From assembly GCA_016708875.1 (NCBI GenBank), contig JADJFA010000021.1, forward strand, positions 1 through 64,000: a stretch of 64,000 bases of DNA, read 5' to 3'. Each line of letters begins with the position of its first letter. Position 1 is the stretch's first letter. Position numbers and translations under genes: made by a program. The stretch comes from Lewinellaceae bacterium. GTDB taxonomy: Bacteria; Bacteroidota; Bacteroidia; Chitinophagales; Saprospiraceae. Below are positions 1 to 9,578 of the stretch, one piece after another. The notes under the pieces are model-generated. The model made no database searches. It saw only the letters and a list, made by a program, of their open reading frames with translations, and was not told the DNA's origin.

Positions 1-16
1 TAACCAATCACCAACT

Positions 17-1324
17 ATGAACGCAATCATCATCGGCGGTGGCATCATCGGCCTTAGCACCGCCTACTATCTCCAACAAGAAGGCTGGGATGTGACCGTG
101 CTCGAGCGCGGCGACGGCACAGAAGGCTGTTCTTTTGGCAACATGGGCTACCTCTCGCCCTCGCATTTTGCACCCTTGGCGCAGCCGGGAATCATCAGTC
201 AGGGCATTCTGTGGATGTTCAAACAGAAAAGCCCATTTTATGTGCGCCCGTCGCTGAGTTGGGGATTGATGGACTGGGGAATGAAATTCGCCCGCGCCTG
301 CAACGCCGACCATGTGAAACGCAGCGCAAAACCGATGGCCGAACTGCTCCTGCTATCACGTGATCTCACGGCGCAGTGGGAAACAAGCGGTGAAATGAAG
401 TTTGATTACGAGCAGAAGGGCTGCATCAACTATTTTCAGACTGCCAAATACGAAAAAGGCGAGCTCGACAACGTGCGCATGGGCCGTGATCTTGGCCTCG
501 ATATTGAGATGCTCGACCGCGCCCAATGCCAAGCGCTCGAACCCGAACTTTTGCCTGATGTGCGCGGCGCGGCATGGTATAAAGACGACGCGATATTGTA
601 CCCAAATGAACTCATGCGGCAACTTTTCAATTACTTGGAAAAACGCGGCGTGAAGATTATCCGGAATGCTGAAGTCGTTGATATTCACAAGGATAAAGGG
701 GAAATTTCGGCAGTCAGGTATCGCAAATTAAGTGAGGGCCTCACTTTAAGTGAGGCCCTCACTACGCCGGATTTGGTCGTATTATCAGCAGGCTCCTGGT
801 CCCAACCCCTTGCCAAATTGGCCGGAGAATACCTACCCATGATGCCCGGAAAAGGCTATTCCATGACGGTGGATGTCCCGCACCAACCCTTGCGCCACCC
901 CTGCATTTTATTAGAGGCAAAAGTCGCCATCAGCCCTTGGGCCAAACGGCTGCGCATTGGCAGCACCATGGAAATCGGAGCCATGAACGACCGGATTTTG
1001 TTTCCGCGGGTACAGGGGATTTTGGAGGCGGTGCCGCGTTTTTTTCCTGCTTACACCGAAGACCCAGCGTTCCGAGAACTTGCTGATTTTCAAAAATTGA
1101 AAGAAAAAATGCGGGAAAAAGTCTGGTTCGGCTACCGACCGCTTTCTGCCGACGGAGTACCCTACATAGGTTTTGCAAAAAAAACGAAGAACCTGATGAT
1201 CGCCACAGGACATGCTATGCTTGGACTGAGTTTTGCTGCCGGGACTGGGAAATTGGTGGCGGAAATGGCGGGTGGGAAGGCTACGAGTATTGGGGTGGGG
1301 GCGTTTGATCCGGGGCGGTATTGA
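17..1324 (+). CDS. FAD-dependent D-amino acid dehydrogenase-like oxidoreductase
   Basis: A 435-residue DAO-family flavoprotein. Residues 4-12 form the FAD-binding strand-turn (III then GGGIIG), followed by an acidic residue near the end of the second strand. The overall order resembles DadA-type D-amino acid dehydrogenases, which oxidise D-amino acids to 2-oxo acids and pass electrons to the respiratory chain; glycine or hydroxyproline oxidases cannot be excluded from sequence alone. The C-terminus has the family's GHAMLG segment near residue 395. The ATG at 17 is preceded only by an ACCAATC-type repeat, so the leader is repeat-derived. Odd feature: residues about 239-249 (SEGLTLSEALT) are encoded by a perfect 16-bp inverted repeat (731-763) that reads through in frame. 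Family assignment is firm, substrate uncertain. Confidence 0.85.
   Translation: MNAIIIGGGIIGLSTAYYLQQEGWDVTVLERGDGTEGCSFGNMGYLSPSHFAPLAQPGIISQGILWMFKQKSPFYVRPSLSWGLMDWGMKFARACNADHVKRSAKPMAELLLLSRDLTAQWETSGEMKFDYEQKGCINYFQTAKYEKGELDNVRMGRDLGLDIEMLDRAQCQALEPELLPDVRGAAWYKDDAILYPNELMRQLFNYLEKRGVKIIRNAEVVDIHKDKGEISAVRYRKLSEGLTLSEALTTPDLVVLSAGSWSQPLAKLAGEYLPMMPGKGYSMTVDVPHQPLRHPCILLEAKVAISPWAKRLRIGSTMEIGAMNDRILFPRVQGILEAVPRFFPAYTEDPAFRELADFQKLKEKMREKVWFGYRPLSADGVPYIGFAKKTKNLMIATGHAMLGLSFAAGTGKLVAEMAGGKATSIGVGAFDPGRY
731..763. repeat. 16-bp perfect inverted repeat inside the oxidoreductase gene
   Basis: The left arm AGTGAGGGCCTCACTT (731-746) and its exact reverse complement (748-763) are separated by one T. 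Each arm is itself nearly palindromic. It lies in an open frame and adds about 11 residues between two ordinary parts of the FAD oxidoreductase. Confidence 0.85.
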
Positions 1325-1422
1325 GTTTTCTTAAGCAGAGGAGATGTCGGCCTTTTACCTATGCGCCGCTTTACTCGGAGAATTCCCAAAAAACATGACA
1401 GCGATCCTAAGCGCCAGATAAG

Positions 1423-1749
1423 TCAATCCATCAACTCCCTGAATTTGATTTTAAAAGCAGCCAAATCTGTGTCTTTCAACTCGCCAAGCCGAGTAATAAC
1501 GTCGGCTTTCTTAGCCGTAACAATTCTGTCAATCTTCAATACAGAAGTTTTGCGAAGGCCGTTGGTTAGAGTAGGATTCAACTGCAATTCATTGGTTGAA
1601 AGTGGCGAGTGAACGACCGAGCTAATGGCACACAAAACCAAATCTTCGAATTGGTCTTTTGTCTCGCAGACTACGACAGCAGGCCGGACTTTTCGATTCG
1701 GGAGTTCGGCAAAAGGGAAAGGTATTAAAACTATGTCGCCAGTTTTCAT
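1423..1749 (-). CDS. MazF/PemK-like type II toxin (endoribonuclease)
   Basis: A 108-residue protein starting MKTGDIVLIPFPF, the characteristic N-terminus of the PemK/MazF/CcdB-fold toxins (G-D-I-V-L-I-P-F-P-F-x-x), with the KVRPAVVV strand at residues 20-27 that supplies conserved RP. Such proteins cleave mRNA at short motifs when not bound by their antitoxin. The start codon overlaps the stop of the upstream gene by four bases (1746-1749), so the pair is translationally coupled with the antitoxin first, the usual order. Length is normal for the family. Which subfamily it belongs to, and whether it is active, is not visible. Confidence 0.85.
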   Translation of the reverse strand: MKTGDIVLIPFPFAELPNRKVRPAVVVCETKDQFEDLVLCAISSVVHSPLSTNELQLNPTLTNGLRKTSVLKIDRIVTAKKADVITRLGELKDTDLAAFKIKFRELMD

Positions 1750-1961
1750 GCAGCTTTCTCAACTAAAAAATCTTGATAAATATCTTCCTCTTCGCTTTCC
1801 CAGAAAGAGAAGGCGTCCGTTTGTGCAGCAAAATTTCGAACATCTTCCTCGTCATCAATTGCTTCAATAAAAGTAATGATGACTTTGAATTTGCCTTTTG
1901 CTGGCATTTCCTCCAATGGAAAGAATTTTCCACCTTCGTATATGGCTGGTATAGCAAGCAT
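1746..1961 (-). CDS. putative antitoxin partner of the MazF-like toxin
   Basis: A 71-residue acidic protein whose gene overlaps the toxin gene by four bases. The N-terminus (MLAIPAIYEGGKFFPLEE) resembles the short beta-rich segment of small antitoxins where a strand of the type 'xAxYxxGxFxPLE' precedes an acidic toxin-binding tail. Residues 30-70 are rich in Asp and Glu (DDEEDV, WESEEEDIYQDF), fitting a disordered toxin-neutralising tail. No clear DNA-binding domain is visible, so autoregulation is uncertain. The call rests on size, charge and gene order rather than a sure family match. Confidence 0.7.
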   Translation of the reverse strand: MLAIPAIYEGGKFFPLEEMPAKGKFKVIITFIEAIDDEEDVRNFAAQTDAFSFWESEEEDIYQDFLVEKAA

Positions 1962-2042
1962 ACTTGAATAGATTGAATTTTAGATTGCGTTGGCTTCTTT
2001 CATTTTGGCTTACAAAATTCGGCAATACTTTTCAAACCGCCA

Positions 2043-2090
2043 ACTCACCCCTCCTTCGGCAAGGCTATAGCGGGTTACCCTCCACCAACT
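2043..2090. repeat. dispersed CCCTCCTTCG...GCGGGT repeat at recN 3' end
   Basis: One copy of the window-wide element (CCCTCCTTCG, short variable centre, GCGGGT). A CCAACTC heptamer occurs on both sides (about 2040 and 2084), as if a short target had been duplicated. It overlaps the recN stop codon. Confidence 0.55.
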
Positions 2091-3729
2091 CCCTAGCCGT
2101 CGCAATTGCCGCCTCACTAGGCGGATTACCGCTCAACATCACCGCAATAGACCGCACCCGCTCATCGGGTGCGAGGATCCGCACATTGGTCACCGTGCGC
2201 TGGCCTTCCACTTTTTTGAACACGAAATAATGCGCGTCGGCGCGGGCGGCAATTTGCGGCGTATGTGTGATGCTGATAACCTGGTGGCGGGCGCTCAATT
2301 CCTTGAGAATCACACCCATTTTAAGAGACACGTCGCCGCTGATGCCTGAGTCAATTTCATCAAAAATAAGCGTGGGCAGCGGGATCGCGTCAGCCACCAG
2401 GCTTTTAGTGCAAAGCGTGAGGCGGGAGAGTTCGCCGCCGGAAGCGACGTCCTTGATAGCCAGGAAACGGGCGCCGATATTCGTAGCAAAGAGGAATTGC
2501 ACGTCATCGAGACCTGTTGGGCTAAGTTGGGAAAGTTCGGCGATTTCGACTTTGAGCCGGGCGTGGGGCATGGAAAGTTGGGTGAGCATGGTCTGCACCC
2601 GCTCCTCAAATTTGGGCGGCACAGCGCGTCGGCGTTGGCTGAGGGTGGTCGCGGTAGTCCGAAGGCTCTTTTCCTGTTTAACAATGGCTTGTTCGAGTTT
2701 TGCGATTTCGCTGTCGAGATTGGTATAGCCCGCCGTTTGTTGTTCAAGATCGGTCTGAATTTGAAGGAGTTCAGGAATGCCCGATACGCCGTGTTTTTTC
2801 TGTAGTTTGTAAATTACATTGAGCCGTTCCTGTGCATCAGCTATGCGTTGCGGATCGTGTTCTGTCCCTTCGGCGATGCGTTCAAAATCTTTGGCAAGGT
2901 CTTGCAAATCAATGATCACGGCGTCCATACGCTCGCTCAGGGCCGAAAGTTGAGGGGAAAGTTTACGGGTAGGTGTGAACTTGCGGGAGAGTTCCTGAAG
3001 TTGGCCAATAAGGTTCATCTCGCTTTCGGAAAGATGAATATAGGCCGATCCGTAACTGCGTTTGATGTCTTCTGCGTTGGTAAGTTGGGCGAGTTCGCCT
3101 TCGAGGGTTTCTTGTTCGCCTTCGATGAGTTCGGCGGAGTGGAGTTCTTCCAATTGGAAGCGGAGGAATTCCATCTCTTTTGCGCCACTTTGGCTGCGTT
3201 CTATGAGCTCAGCGAGCCGTTTTTTATCGGCGGCATATAGGCGATAACCTTGTTGGTATTCCTTGAGCATCGGGCCGTTGTCGGCTAATGCATCAATCAT
3301 CCGCAATTGAAAATTGACATTGTGGATGTCGAGGGTGTCAAATTGTTGGTGGAGGTCAATAAGGTTCTCAGTAAGCCGCTGAAGCACCTGATTGTTGGCG
3401 GGCGTGTCGTTCACGAAAGCACGGCTTTTACCCGTGGGGGATAATTCGCGGCGGATGACCACTTCGGGATCGTAATCCAATTCGTGTTCCTCAAAAAATT
3501 CGCGCATGTCGTACTCGGACACGTCGAAATAGGCTTCCACCACACATTTTTCCGCGTCGTTGTAAAAGACTTTGGTGTCGGCGCGTTCGCCCATGATGAG
3601 GCCGAGGGCGCCAAGCAGAATGGATTTTCCCGCTCCGGTTTCGCCGGTAATGATGGTGAGTCGCTCGGAAAAATTGATTTCGAGTTCGTCTATGAGCGCG
3701 TAATTTCGGATGTGTAGGCGTTTCAGCAT
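2065..3729 (-). CDS. recN: DNA repair protein RecN
   Basis: A 554-residue SMC-like ATPase for double-strand break repair. The Walker A motif GETGAGKS is at residues 29-36, a long helical/coiled-coil middle covers about 150-370, the ABC signature ASGGELSRL sits near residue 430 and Walker B (TLIFDEIDSGISG) near 455. This order and length match RecN. The 3' end is unusual: the last codons (ELVEGNPL then TAG) fall inside a copy of the dispersed CCCTCCTTCGC repeat (about 2043-2090), which supplies the stop codon, so the natural C-terminus may have been altered. A TATTTTCG box on the minus strand at about 3823-3830 is a weak promoter candidate. Confidence 0.95.
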   Translation of the reverse strand: MLKRLHIRNYALIDELEINFSERLTIITGETGAGKSILLGALGLIMGERADTKVFYNDAEKCVVEAYFDVSEYDMREFFEEHELDYDPEVVIRRELSPTGKSRAFVNDTPANNQVLQRLTENLIDLHQQFDTLDIHNVNFQLRMIDALADNGPMLKEYQQGYRLYAADKKRLAELIERSQSGAKEMEFLRFQLEELHSAELIEGEQETLEGELAQLTNAEDIKRSYGSAYIHLSESEMNLIGQLQELSRKFTPTRKLSPQLSALSERMDAVIIDLQDLAKDFERIAEGTEHDPQRIADAQERLNVIYKLQKKHGVSGIPELLQIQTDLEQQTAGYTNLDSEIAKLEQAIVKQEKSLRTTATTLSQRRRAVPPKFEERVQTMLTQLSMPHARLKVEIAELSQLSPTGLDDVQFLFATNIGARFLAIKDVASGGELSRLTLCTKSLVADAIPLPTLIFDEIDSGISGDVSLKMGVILKELSARHQVISITHTPQIAARADAHYFVFKKVEGQRTVTNVRILAPDERVRSIAVMLSGNPPSEAAIATARELVEGNPL

Positions 3730-3884
3730 GGGCTGTTGGATTTGGAAATTTGCCTGCCTGCCGGTAGGCAGGGTTATTAGGTTATTGGGATATTAAGATA
3801 CGGGAAATTTTTGATTTTAGGGGCGAAAATAATGTAGTGGAGGGATTTTTAGATCGCTATTTTAAAATCTTTTGTTTTAAAAGG

Positions 3885-3917
3885 CGCGGGCTGCTCCGAA
3901 AATCGGAACAGCCCGCG
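3885..3917 (-). terminator. rho-independent terminator of the large T9SS gene
   Basis: A 15-bp GC-rich stem (CGCGGGCTG...TCCGA with its complement, one mismatch) has a 3-nt loop. On the minus strand the stem is followed by CCTTTT. It lies downstream of the gene that ends at 4043. A heptad-periodic tract (GACTTTG, GACTGTA, GACAATG, GACTCTG) abuts it at 3923-3951. Confidence 0.75.
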
Positions 3918-4042
3918 AAAAAGACTTTGGACTGTAGACAATGGACTCTGAACCACAATTGCACTGATTAAGTCCACATCCATGTCTACATGGGGGGTTG
4001 CACTGGCCTCAGTCGCCCCAAACAAGGGTTTTCGGGAGGCTT

Positions 4043-7000
4043 TTATTTACCGCGCTGCACCACCAAATTCCCATTCACATACCCCATCTCCGTCACTAAG
4101 CGGTATTGATACACGCCTGCTGGCAAATCAGGCAACTTGATGTCCAAAATTTGTCCACCGGGTAAAATTTCGCCTTGGAACAATTGTCCCAAAGAACGAC
4201 CGTCGGTGCTGTACAAATCAAATTGAACGCTGGAGGTTTTCTCAACCTGAATGTTCAGGAAAATCCGATCCTGCGCTGGGTTTGGATACACCCGCGCCGA
4301 TATGATGCCCTCCAAATTCAAGATGCCGCTCACACAGGCTTCTACAAATACAGGCTCAGACATACCCACACACCCTTCCAGATCGGTCATAGACATGGAA
4401 TAAATGCCCGAAACTGTTGCGGACCAGTTTTGTCCGGTGGCGCCAGGTATTTCAACGCCATCCAAGAACCATTGGTAGTTGCTCCCGATTGGGGCTGTCA
4501 GGTCGCAGATATTGCTGACCTGCACCGTTGGCACGAAAGGTGGGTGAATGGTCACGATGACGGCATTTGAAGGAGGGCTGTCGCCACAGAAATTGAAAAT
4601 GTTGCCCGTAGTTGCTGTGTAAGTGCCTGCTGTAGAAACAATAATGCTCCATCCCATTTCGCCGTTCGACCAAAGGATCGGGCAGTCAAAGCAACCATCG
4701 CTCATTACCTCCAGTTGGATTGATTCCCCAGGACAGATTGAGATAGTGTCGGCAGGCCCGATAAGGGGACTATCGGGCAAAAACAAGGTGAGCACTTCGA
4801 TAGGAATGGAAGCAGGGCTGTTGCCGCAAGAATTGTTGAGAATGGCTGAAAAGCTTGTAAAAGGTGCAAACCAATGTATCGTAATGCTCGGCCCGGTCTC
4901 GCCATTCGACCAAGCTACGCTACAGCCTGGGCACACATTCTCCAAAGTCAGCACAACGGAGTCGCCGGGGCAGAGCATTGTATTGCCAGAAGCAGAGATC
5001 GTAGGTGCATCAGGCACAGTGCTTACGTTGACCGGGATGGCATTGGAGATTGGGCTTTCACCGCAGATGTTGCTAAGAGTAGCGGTATAGATTCCTTCCA
5101 TGTAACAGTGATACTCTGGCCCAGTTTCGCCGTTAGACCAATGCACGGTGCAACCAGAACAACCGTTTTCTGCTGTTAGCACGATGGACTCGCCAAGGCA
5201 TAATGCTGTGGGGCCGGATGCAGATATCGTGGGTAAATCAGGTAAGGTTGCTGTGGTAACACTGAGGACGTTGGAAACTGGGCTTTCACCACAAACGTTG
5301 CTAAGAATAGCTGCATAAAAACCCTCTGTAGAAACCGTGATGCTCGGCCCGGTTTCACCTGTTGACCATTGTACGGTACAATCGGGACACACATTTTCTG
5401 CTGTAAGCACAACCTATTCGCCGGGACAAAGCGCCGTTGGAGCCGGATGCAGAGACAATAGGGGCAGTAGGAACGGTGTTAACGGTGACGTTGATTATGT
5501 TGGAAATGGGGCTTTCGCCACAAACGTTGCTGAGGATGGCGGCATAAACGCCCTCCGTGGAAACGGTAATGCTCGGCCCGGTCTCAGCAGTAGACCATTG
5601 TACGCTACAGTCTGGACAAACATTTTCTGCTATAAGCAAAACTGATTCGCCCGGACAGAGTACCGTGGAGCTTGATGCAGAGACTATAGCAGGAGCGGGG
5701 ACAGTGTTCACAGCGACGTTAATTACGTTGGAAACCGGGCTTTCACCACAAACGTTGCTGAGGATGGCCGCATAAACGCCCTCCGTGGAAACAGTAATGC
5801 TCGGCCCGCTTTCAGCAGTGGACCATTGCACACTGCAGTCGGGGCAAATATTTTCTGCCGTAAGCAACACCGATTCTCCTGTACAGAGCTCCGTGGAGCC
5901 TGATGCAGAGATGATGGGGGCCGTGGGCACGGTATTCGCGGTAACAGAAAGGGCGTTCGAAGCCGGACTATCGCCGCAGGTATTGTTGAGTGGATCGCTT
6001 ACAGTAGCCGTGTAAGTTCCTGGAATGGAGACTGTAATGCTTGTCCCGCTTTCGCCGTTCGACCAGTTCACGACACAGTCTTGACACACATTTTCTGCTG
6101 TAAGCAGTACCGATTCGCCTGGGCAAAGCACGGTATTGCCAGATGCCGTTAGAATTGGTGCAGCGGGTGCATTTTTTACAATGCCCGTCACCGCTATCCG
6201 GTCGCTTTCGCAGCGTTCGGTGGTTTCGACCTCCATATCGTACAGGTAATAATAGTAGTCAAGGCCCGCTGTGGAGGATTTGATCTGCATTATTCCAGGA
6301 ATAGAGTAAGGGTAACTTACACCTGCATTGTTTCGGTATAATCCGCCCGGGCTGATGCAGCCTAATTGTAAATTGGACCCTTGGGGTACGTCTATGTCCA
6401 GGTTAATGCGATTTTCGCCGTCGTTCACATAGATGGTTTTTTCGAGCAAAACATTGTTATTGGCATCCCGCAATCGAAACGTACGGTCAGTGGCCCCGTT
6501 GGCATACACTGTCGCAGATTTTATTCGGAATGGCTTTGAGGCATCAATAATCAAATATTGATCTCCGCCGTGGTCGCCGCCACCACCAATGCTATTGGTA
6601 GCAGGGCCTACATGCGCCGTTGAGAAAAAGTCTGTGCTGGAAGCAGTGTAATAGGTGGTGGTTTGGGCAATATTAGTTGTAAACACATTGCCTGTGAAAA
6701 GCGGCTGCGTCGAAGTTGGAGCGTCGTACCAATTAATCTGATCTCCTGATTGCACAGTTGCTTCCAGACTGACTTCACCTGGGTCGCAACGTTCGCCATT
6801 GACTACTAGAGGTTCGGAGGGGTCAAACAGGGTGATGTAATTTAATGCTTCAAAGGTACTTTCACCTGTAGCATTGGAGGATTTCAACTGAACCGTATAG
6901 GTTCCACTCCCACTAAACGTCACCGTCGGATGTTGCAGCGTGGAAGTAGCAGGCGTTCCGCCTTGAAAGCTCCACTCCCAAGCGGTGGGTGTATTGGCGG

Positions 7001-9317
7001 ACTGGTCAGTAAACGTGACCGTCATTTCCTGGCAACCCTGGCGCTTGTCAGCAGTAAAGGCCGCCACAGGGGCCAGAGGTTGGTAAATGGGAGATTCCCA
7101 CAATCCCCGACCATAAGTGCAGGCAAAAATGGTGTTGGATACATAATTGATTTCCAGTTCATAAACACGCGCATTGGGAAGTCCGTCAAAGAAGCCGACC
7201 CATTGTCCTGCCAGGTCGTCGTTGGTGTAAGAAACATACCCAAAACCACCAACGTAGATACCGTTTTTGCCTGTGTTTTCCCAAGTCGCGCAGTACTTGG
7301 TGCCAGAGGGTAGACTCGCAGCAATATTCGTCCAACTTGTCCCGGCATTGGTAGAATGGTACACGCCTGAAGCCGTTACAATGAGCAGTCGGAGTGGATC
7401 TAGCGGGTGAACGGCAATGTAACTGATGCTGTTCGTGCCCCATCCTGAAGTAATGGTCGTCCAGGTGGTTCCACCATTTGCGGTAGTGAACAAATTAGAA
7501 CCCCGAGAAACGTATATGCGCTTGTTGGTGGAGGGCGCGAGTTTCATCTGGTTCATATTTCCGTTATCAAAGTCGGAAATTTTTGTCCAGTCGCTCCCAT
7601 TATTAGAAGTCTTCCACACATCCGCAAAAGCGACATAAATGGTGTTGGATACTTGAGGATCCTGTTCAAAAGGTGTGACCCAGGCGCCGTCTTCCACATC
7701 TGGTGGCTTGGAAATGGAACTGCGTGTGGTGCCCTGGTTGGTGGAGCGGTACATAGAACCGTTTTGTGAGGTGCCATACAGGTTGTTAGCATTGTTCCAG
7801 CTTACAAAAGTCTCCATCCCATCGGCGCCAAGCCAGTCCACCCAGGCTCTGTTGGCGCCTCGCATGACACTGGTGCCGTTGTCCTGGGAGCCGCCGGAAA
7901 CCACGTTGGGGTTGGTTTTGGAAACGCCTATTTTGTAAAACTCCCGAATGCCAAGACCAGAGGTGCGGTCAACGAAACTCGCGGCTCCGTCTATGCTGGT
8001 ATAGAGGCCGCCGTCTGAGCTAACAAACAAGGTGTTTCCTACAAATTTGAGGACGTTAATATCAGCATGGTTGTAGCCAACGCCGAGTGAAGCAGCAGTG
8101 CCAGGTGTCCAGTATGAAGTGAGGAAAAAGGATTCGCCTCCATCAATGGATTTCCAGGTGTGGATGCCTCCAATGTGAACTTCCTCTGCATCGGTAAGGC
8201 TGGCTGCAATGTCCATATTGCGAGGCGCTTGGCCGCTGTCATCGTCGCCCGTTTCGCTGTACCCAAAATAGTTAATTTCACTACCATCAACGAGCTTGGT
8301 GAAGGAGGCGCCACTATCAGTGGATTTGTAAAAACCACCAAACCTGCCGCCACTTGACTCCACCACATACACTACACTGGGGTTTGCCGGGCTTACCGAC
8401 ATCCTTTTGTAATTGTTGTTGGCCGTGCCAAAACCGCTTATTTGAGCGAATGAAGTGCCGCCGTTGGTTGAGCGGTAAACCGAAATTCCGGAAAAATAAA
8501 TCGTGTTTGGATCCCCGGGTTTAAACTCCACATCATAGCCGGGCACACCGCTGACGCCAGCTACGGCACTCCAGGTACTTCCGCTGTTGTTAGAAACAAA
8601 CAAGCCGTTGGACTCGGACACGGCATATACGATATCGGGGTTGGTCGGGTGAAACTGGATGCGGCTGACCCTTCCGCTGCCGGTTACGTTTCCTGTTGCG
8701 TTCCAGCTTGCGCCTGCGTTGGTGGAGCGAAAGATTTTGCCAGAGGTACTTCCCCAAATGTAGAGGTTGCTGTTGTAAGGTGAAATTCCAAGGCCGTACA
8801 CGTCTACCGTAGAGAATTCGTCCGTGATAGGCGTCCAGGTGTTACAACCGTCCAGGGTTTTCCACACACCGCCAGTGGGGCTGCCTACGATAATATGATT
8901 GGTATTGCCTGCATCAATGCCAATGGAAGTGATGCGTCCCACGCCGGGATTCCAGCTGGAAGTCGCGTTCCAATAAGTTGGGCCTAGTTGCTGCCAGCCT
9001 CCTGCAAAACCACCTGATTCGGTCTGCTGGTTTTGCTTTTCAACAAGCCGGTAATCACGCGCTCGTTGGGCCAGTTCGACATTGGGGATTTTAACGCCCC
9101 GCTCATCTAATTCCATCTGGGCGGTGTACTCCCATCGCTTGTAGGGCTTATAGCCCTTTCCACGCTCCTTTCCAACGATGTTGAAATAGGCCTCAGCCTC
9201 TTGTTGAATTTCTGTAAGCGTGTAAGTGCCTGCCTCAATCATTTCAAGGTATTTTTGGGCGGAGGCAGGGAAAAAGAACAATAAGAGCGTGAGCAGCGAG
9301 AGTAAGCGAAGGAGCAT
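4043..9317 (-). pseudogene. large T9SS-secreted protein: BNR/VPS10-like propeller, PKD, Ig-like repeats (frameshifted)
   Basis: Read as one gene this encodes about 1,755 residues. It has a signal peptide (LLRLLSLLTLLLFFFPASA), then many short repeats with SxDGGxTW-like phrases typical of BNR/sortilin propellers (about 100-740), a PKD domain near 755-840, and seven tandem Ig-like repeats of about 77 residues (motifs CPGESVLLTAEN, WSNGE, CGESPxSN). It ends in a T9SS type-A sorting tail (VYPNPAQDRIF...GVYQYRLV). Such proteins cross the outer membrane and are anchored or released at the surface. In the fourth Ig repeat the frame is broken by an extra base at about 5437-5438, and the restored frame has a TAG at 5414-5416 where sister repeats have a Ser codon. 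The readable parts are 5355-9317 and 4043-5410. A further compensated slip sits near 5095-5115. Recent decay or mis-assembly of near-identical repeats are both possible. Confidence 0.8.
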
Positions 9318-9399
9318 AACGATTGTTTTAGGTAGTAAATAAACGCCCTCCTTCGCGCTACGCGCTTCGGCGGGTAAAAAGGAGCATAACGATTGTTTT
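9309..9399. repeat. short palindromic element flanked by 21-nt direct repeats
   Basis: The 19-mer GGAGCATAACGATTGTTTT plus two preceding A's occurs at 9309-9329 and again at 9379-9399. Between them lie 49 nt holding one copy of the dispersed CCCTCCTTCGC/GCGGGTAAA element. The duplicated segment includes the start codon (CAT on the plus strand, 9315-9317) of the minus-strand T9SS gene. Confidence 0.85.
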
Positions 9400-9421
9400 G
9401 TATGAGGAGAAAACCTTCAAA

Positions 9422-9429
9422 CAAAGATA
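9422..9429 (-). promoter_or_regulatory. TAnnTTTG -7 promoter box for the minus-strand T9SS gene
   Basis: The minus strand reads TATCTTTG, matching the Bacteroidota -7 consensus TAnnTTTG, about 105 nt upstream of the start at 9317. The repeat insertion at 9330-9378 lies between box and start, so it lengthens the leader. Confidence 0.45.
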
Positions 9430-9578
9430 CTTTGTTGTTAATAATTGCCAGAAAAGATGTGGTTATAGTGTCATTTTTGAGCAATTGGCGACAAATTGTT
9501 AAAAGTCACAATTTGGCAAAGAACGATGGTCTACTTTGTTGCGCTTTTTTGCATTTTAAAAACGCTAAACATAATCTC

